From Anisus vortex (lineage: Eukaryota > Mollusca > Gastropoda > Planorbidae), in assembly GCA_949126835.1 (NCBI GenBank), contig OX421492.1:45529498-45593497 (forward strand): 64,000 bases of DNA, given 5' to 3'. Below, piece by piece: positions 58,801-64,000 of this stretch. The notes under the pieces are model-generated. The model worked only from the letters and a program-made list of their open reading frames with translations. It was not told where the DNA came from and did not search any database. The translations under genes were made by a program, and so were the position numbers. Numbering within the stretch: the stretch's first letter is position 1; every line of letters starts with the position of its first letter.

Positions 58801-59199
58801 CTGTAAGTAATATGTTACATTCAAGTACACGCATTTAATTAATATTTTCTGTGTATTTTTATACAAATGTTGCTTTTAACTTAATATCTTTTTTTCTTGG
58901 TGGCGATGTGTGTGGGGCGGTTAAGCCAGTGGTTGCATATTAATAGTTGGCTGTCATATGATGTAGTAAAAAGTCAAAGAAGTGATGCTAACAAATCTGT
59001 ATAACCTTCGGATTTAGGACTTCTTGATAACAACGAACCAACTGTAATCATGTATTTATTTAAATCAGCACCAATAAATGTAACTCTGTAGTTCCACAAT
59101 GCAATGACATAGGCATCAAAATGGTTCTAGTTTAGATCAATGATTTGCCTGATAGTGTTCATCCAGTAACAACAAAAGTATTATTTGTATTGCATTATT
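58801..59199. other. Unassigned AT-rich spacer
   Basis: No gene or repeat was recognised. Confidence 0.4.
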
Positions 59200-59595
59200 A
59201 AATTCTAACATTCGAAGCAGATTTTTATTTGTACAGTTTAATATCTAGATTTTGCCCCTCCCCCTCCAAAAAAAAAAAAAAAAAAAAATAAAACAATTTA
59301 ATCTCATATCAAACCCAAAAAAAAAATGTAGGCTAGAGTTGTCAGTTTTAGATCCAACAGAAATATATCTAATTTATGTCATTATGTAGTGTATTTAAAA
59401 GACTGAAAATGAAAAGTTTAAATTTAAAATATCGTTTAAAATTACGTAACAATTTTTAGTTCTTCTAATCCTTGCCCTACTTTAACAACTGTCAAACTTT
59501 CTAGTGACCACTCTTATAAAATTATGTCAATTTTGTTAACTCCCTTCCTCACCCCATTCAAGCTAACAATGAGTTACGGCCGGCAAGTGTGTTTA
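59200..59595. repeat. Segmental duplication copy A (without LINEs)
   Basis: Begins ATTCTAACATTCGAAGCAG and ends near GAGTTACGGCCGGCAAG. It corresponds along its length to 59774-61103 except for two LINE tails present only there. Contains C- and A-homopolymer runs. Confidence 0.88.
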
Positions 59596-59773
59596 ATATA
59601 AAGTACCAGGTGACCGATCATTCGATCGGTAATAAAGAGCAGGCGCTTGTACCTTAACATCATGTGTATGTAAAACAACAGTGCATAAATTTTAAAAATA
59701 CTTCTTTACCAGACCAATAAATTGTAGGCCTATTTGTCTTTTTTCTTTTTTCTACTATGAATAACATGGGCTT
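59596..59773. other. Spacer between duplication copies, with a hairpin
   Basis: ACCGATC-ATTC-GATCGGT at 59613-59630 is a perfect 7-bp hairpin whose arms resemble the palindrome at 8444-8462. Confidence 0.5.
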
Positions 59774-59974
59774 TAAATTCTAACAGTCGAAGCAGATTTT
59801 TATTTGTGCAGTCTAATATCTAGATTTTGCCCGATAACCCCCCCCCCCCCGAAAAAAAAAAAAAAAAAAAAAAAAGAAACAACAGCTTAATCTCATTTTA
59901 AACCAAAAAAAAACATGTAGGCTAGTGTTGTCAGTTTTAAATCCAACAGAAATATATGTAATTTATGTCATTAA

Positions 59975-60589
59975 ATCGCCAGGCCACAACGAATACATAA
60001 AAGTACTGCGCGTTTGTTTATGTGCAAGTCTAAAAGAGACTCGGGAACTGCCCTTCTACGCTCGCTCCACTGGCTCCCCGTGAAAGCCAGAATTGAGTAT
60101 AAAGTGGCGCTACTTTGCCAGCGTGCATTTTTAATAACGAGTTTCCGTCCTATCTCAAGGCACTAATCAGACCTTATGTCTCGCAAAGAACACTTCGTTC
60201 TGAAAACTCATCGCTTCTGGAAGAGCCCCGTTTCTCTCTGACGACCGTTGGCCTTAGAGCCTTCTCAGTATCCGGTCCGAAGGTGTGGAATCAACTTCCC
60301 ATTCAACTGAGGCGAACAAGCTCTACTGTTACTTTCAAAAAGAACTTAAAAACTCATTTTTTCAATATTTACCTTAGATAACATTTAACATGCTTTAGAA
60401 ACTTACTGTCTTATTTATGGGTTGGGTCGGTTAATGCTACATTTATTTGTTTTGTCTTTTTTTTTAATCATCAATTTAGCTCTGTCACCTGGCCTAGTGT
60501 AATATCCGTATTCTTAGTTGTATGTTAAACGCGCTCTGAGCTTACATTATGTTTGTTGGCAGCGCTATACAAATATTATTATTATTATT
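59975..60589 (+). pseudogene. LINE 3' end (CR1/L2-like) inserted in copy B
   Basis: Contains LHWLPVKARIEYKVALL (across a frame change), then FNNEFPSYLKALIRPYVSQR, TLRSENSSLL, FSVSGPKVWNQLPIQLR and FKKNLKTHFF before a stop at 60379-60381. The 3' part has GGCAGCGCTATACAAATATT followed by ATT repeats, the usual CR1/L2-type tail. Only the last part of the RT ORF is present. Confidence 0.82.
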
Positions 60590-60669
60590 TAAAAGACTGA
60601 AAATGAAAAGTTTAAATTTAAAATATCGTGAATTACGTTACAATTTTTAGTTCTTCTACCCCTTCCCTT

Positions 60670-61001
60670 ATTGGTGTACGCTCGTTTGAATCTGTGGCGC
60701 CTTCACTGTGGAACGGCTTACCTGAGACACTGAAAAACTCTGTGTCAAAAAAGGCATTCAAGAAGAATTTGAAGACTTTTCTTTTCAACTAAATTGATCA
60801 AATACACATCCATCAGCAAAAAACTTGTTTGAAACTATTTTTAAATGTTATTGTCGTTTCGTGCCTCCATCGGTCGAAACCTTGTTTAAAACTATTTTAG
60901 AGTGTTATTGTCGTTTCGATTTTGTGAGTGCGCTGAGCATGCTTTTCTTAGCATGGAGTGAGGCGCTATATAAATGACCAATTAATTAATTAATTAATTA
61001 A
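60670..61001 (+). pseudogene. Second LINE 3' end in copy B
   Basis: Encodes VRSFESVAPSLWNGLPETLK and FKKNLKTFLFN, then a stop. The 3' end has GGAGTGAGGCGCTATATAAA and an AATT-repeat tail. It is a distinct family from the 59975 copy. Copy A shows the uninterrupted site (…CCTTGCCC|TACTTTAACAAC). Confidence 0.8.
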
Positions 61002-61139
61002 CTTTAACAACTGTCAAACTTTCCTATAACATTATGTCAATTTTTTCAACTCCCTCCCTCAACCCATTCAAGCTAACAATGAGTTGCGGCCGGCAAATAT
61101 GTTTGATAGGAATTAAAAAGGTCTACGAATAGATGTAAA

Positions 61140-61235
61140 TCGGGTAAAAAAAATAGTCACAGTCTAACTGGAGAATCGAACCCGCTCGCACACACAGCAG
61201 TCCTCTACGTTAACAACTTAGCTAGAGAAGGCACA
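61140..61235 (-). ncRNA. tRNA-like remnant (possible SINE)
   Basis: The minus strand shows a B-box-like GGTTCGATTCT and an upstream A-box-like TAGCTAAGTTG at roughly tRNA distance. Stems are imperfect. It is probably a decayed SINE head rather than a functional tRNA. Confidence 0.35.
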
Positions 61236-61354
61236 TGTCAGATGTGAAAAGCTATTAGACAGTATATAGGACTAGGCCTAAATAAGTCAGTGACACAATA
61301 GGGATCCGTGGGGACACAAACACGATCCTTTTATACATAGAGATTTTCAATGTT

Positions 61355-64000
61355 TTCAATGTATTATTCCAAACATTGTTTGACCAAAAAAGTAAAAAAA
61401 TATAGTTTGGTATTAAAATTATCTAATATCCTCAATTTGTGTTACTATTTATAATAAACTATCGCGGCAAAATATAATATTGATTAATTAAAATAATGGT
61501 ATGATAAATTTTTTTAATTTTTTTTTTTAATTTTGAGCATTAAACTTAAATACTAAATAATTAAAGGTGAAAATTATGTTATTCATTGAAAAGACTGCAA
61601 ATGAAAAGATCATAATATATATAGGCTTCGTTAGATGATGTGTTTAATTTCTCCCCCCCCCCCCCCCGCCCCTCAATAAAACTAACAGTATATTACACTT
61701 CTGACTATTGTTATAAGGAAAATACGAATATACTGAATTTACATCTTTTCTAGTTTACCAGATTTCGAGTTGACAATGTTAACATATTCTAATATATCTT
61801 ACTTTGGTAGGCCTTTATAAGCAAATCATACATATTTTTAATGAAACATTCATTGAATTTTTAAAAAAGTGGATACTAATACAGTGTTTATTATTTACAG
61901 TGTAGAGTATACTGCTACATTGTATGCTATATACAGCGTAGTGTATATTGCTACAGTGAACACTATATACAGTGCAGTGTAATCTGCTACAGTGTACACT
62001 ATATACAGCTATTCATTGTTTAAACACAAAAAAAGTTTTAGAGGTTGTTTTTTTTCAAAAAATGTCAGATAAAAGAAAGTTACAAATAGACCTTTAGTTT
62101 GGTGAAAGTTCTTCTAATTCTGTTATTATTTAAACGGCAAACTATTATCTGACTATTAGATAATTCGTAAATATGTATTTGTTTTCTTTTTTTTAAAATT
62201 TAATCTAAAATATATTGAAGTTTAATCTAAAATATATTGGTAGACGTTCAAATCTAAATAAGCCGCGAGGGCCGCATACTATCATTTGTCCGCCCGCGCG
62301 TTACCCACTGGCTGTAGTTTGGACACCCCTGCATTACATAAATTACACTTGGTCTTGCTTTAAATTATTTCTATCATCGGTGCGCAACAGTAGTTTAAAC
62401 AAGAAATTAAACTTCTTTCTGCTGTAGTAAGCCTACGGGTATTCCCGAAACGTCATAACTGCGACGCAACAAAACACCGCTCTTGAAAGCCGCACTACAT
62501 GTGGGTCGAGCAAGGGCATGTTTTCACGGCCAAAATCAATATCTACGATAAATCTAATGTGTATTTTTGTTTAACGTCCATTTCCGATTTTTATTTGTGG
62601 GGCCGAAAAGCTGTAGATTTTTTTTTAGGTGAAACAAGTAGTGCATTAAAACATGAAGATAATCGTTAGAGCGCTTTTGAAGAAAATTTCCAGACATATA
62701 TACACATATATATATATATACATACAATTTTAACTCGTATTATAGTATAGGATTAAAAAGGTCTACGAATAAATGTAATACATTTTTACTAGTTTACCAG
62801 ATTTCATATTGACTTCTTAACATAGTCTAATATTTCTTACTTGGGCACATATATTAATCATAAGTATAGTTTATAAATCATTTGTAAAAAATATTTTTTA
62901 CAAAAAGGTATTTATTTATTCTTTTCAATGTTTTCATTGTATTATTCCAAACATTGTTTGACAAAAAAAGTAAAAATATATAGATCTAGTTTGGTGTAAA
63001 CCTTATCTAATACCCTCCATGTGTTTTACTATTTAAAATAAACTAACGCGGCAAAATATCATATCGATTAATTAAAACAATGGTATAATAAACATTTTAC
63101 TTTTTTATTTTATTTTGAGCATTACGCCAGTTAAATACTGAGTAATTAAAGGTGAAATTAGGTTATTCATTAAAAGACTGCAAATGAAAAAATTATAATA
63201 TACGTTAGATGATTTGTTTAATTCTCCCCCCCCCTCAATAAAACGTACAGTATATTACACTTCTGACTATTGTTATAAGGAAAATACGAATAACTTGATA
63301 CATATTATCTAGTTTACCACATTTCGAATTCACAATGTTAACCTATTCTAATATATCTTACTTTGGTAGGCCTATATAAGCAAATCATACATATTTTTAA
63401 TAAAACATTCGTTAACATGTGTAGGCCTATTTTATAACCGATGGCTAAGTGTTTTTTTTTTATATTAGTTCACAAAAACTTTATATCAAGCTACCAGGGA
63501 GGTTTTTTTTTTAATTACTTCACATATTTGACGAAAAACATTTATTATATAAACATAGCCAATATCATTTTCAATCTTTATAAAATTTAAACGTGTAGAC
63601 TAAATTTGACAATTTTACTTTCAACAAAAATATACCAATGTGCCAATGATGTAATGATCTTATTCATTTAAAAGACTGCAAATGAAAAGATTAGAATATA
63701 CTTTAGATGAATTGTTTAATTCCCCCCCCCCTTTTTTTTTCAATAAAACTAACAGTAGGCCTATGTTACACGTCTAACTATTGTTATGAATTGAATACAT
63801 CTTTTCTAGTTAACCATTCTTACTTGGGTAGGCCTATATAAGCAAATCATGAATATATTTAAGAACACATTTGTAAACACATGACGTGTATAAAAAAAAA
63901 GTAGATCCTATTATTATTTTCGACGTGTTTTTTTTTCAAACATTATTGATAAAAAAAGTAAAATATACAGTTTGATGAAACCTCAATCTAATTCTGTTAT
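61355..64000. repeat. Degenerate large tandem repeats, running off the window
   Basis: Blocks at 61355-61870, 62935-63420 and 63655-63900 share TGTTTGAC.AAAAAAGTAAAA, AAAGACTGCAAATGAAAA, a C-run plus CAATAAAACTAACAG, and TACTTTGGTAGGCCT.TATAAGC. Copies are diverged and rearranged, about 0.5-1.6 kb apart, and the last one reaches the right edge. No gene was recognised. CAGCTATATACAGTG-type repeats lie at 61900-62010. Confidence 0.8.
62255..62332 (-). mobile_element. hAT-type element end fragment
   Basis: Read on the minus strand: CAGGGGTGTCCAAACTACAG followed by GCGCGGGCGG. CAGGGGTGTCCAAAC is a typical hAT (Charlie-like) terminus. The opposite end was not found. Confidence 0.55.

Larger units (their letters stand above)
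59774..61103. repeat. Segmental duplication copy B (two LINE tails inserted)
   Basis: Begins AAATTCTAACAGTCGAAGCA and ends near GAGTTGCGGCCGGCAAAT. Sequence matching copy A flanks both LINE insertions, so copy A serves as an empty-site reference. Confidence 0.88.

Overview
This is eukaryotic, AT-rich, intron-bearing DNA, most likely from a mollusc and probably a gastropod. The best evidence is a three-exon neuropeptide precursor of the molluscan PKYMDT type on the minus strand. The mobile elements (hAT elements, tRNA-headed SINE, RTE/CR1-like LINE fragments, a Helitron fossil and a Ty3/Gypsy element with rearranged pol order) fit an invertebrate genome. There are no bacterial operons, CRISPR arrays or rRNA genes. 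Nearly all long open frames are by-products of tandem repeats whose unit length is a multiple of three.

Layout. 1-5655: three full copies and one partial copy of a ~1.6 kb satellite, each full copy holding its own 19-bp sub-array. 5656-8935: (GATAT)n, unassigned DNA, then a decayed Helitron Rep gene (about 6655-8120). 8935-13447: minisatellites of 18, 45, 108, 24, 28 and 49 bp. The last coding exon of the neuropeptide gene (9721-9870, minus) and a candidate TATA-less promoter near 10.7 kb lie among them. 13448-21097: a complete but mutated Gypsy-type LTR retrotransposon whose 5' LTR was later hit by a second LTR (13639-14862). 21098-22437: the rest of the 49-bp array, split by an 809-bp long-TIR element with a 9-bp target duplication. 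22690-23250: a LINE fragment. 23392-23490 and 26428-26541: the middle and signal-peptide exons of the neuropeptide gene.

27.5-29.9 kb: a 30-bp minisatellite with higher-order duplications. 31.3-32.7 kb: a 43-bp array, then a SINE interrupted by a long-TIR element. 33.6-38.5 kb: two hAT elements with decayed transposases; the first carries two nested MITEs. 40.7-43.7 kb: a 34-bp array, two hAT-type MITEs, and a LINE inserted exactly at the edge of one MITE. 44.9-58.8 kb: very large minisatellites (47, 17, 73, 18, 29 and 42 bp units) with one CR1-like LINE tail. 59.2-64 kb: degenerate segmental duplications, one containing two LINE 3' ends absent from its sister copy.

Functionally the window is one host gene, at least 16.8 kb long, encoding a 115-residue secreted prepropeptide. 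Its second intron (13.5 kb) absorbed the retrotransposon, a DNA transposon, a LINE and several minisatellites, yet all three coding exons keep intact frames and matching phase-0 splice sites. The rest is repeat DNA, and in several places target-site duplications allow the order of insertions to be read.
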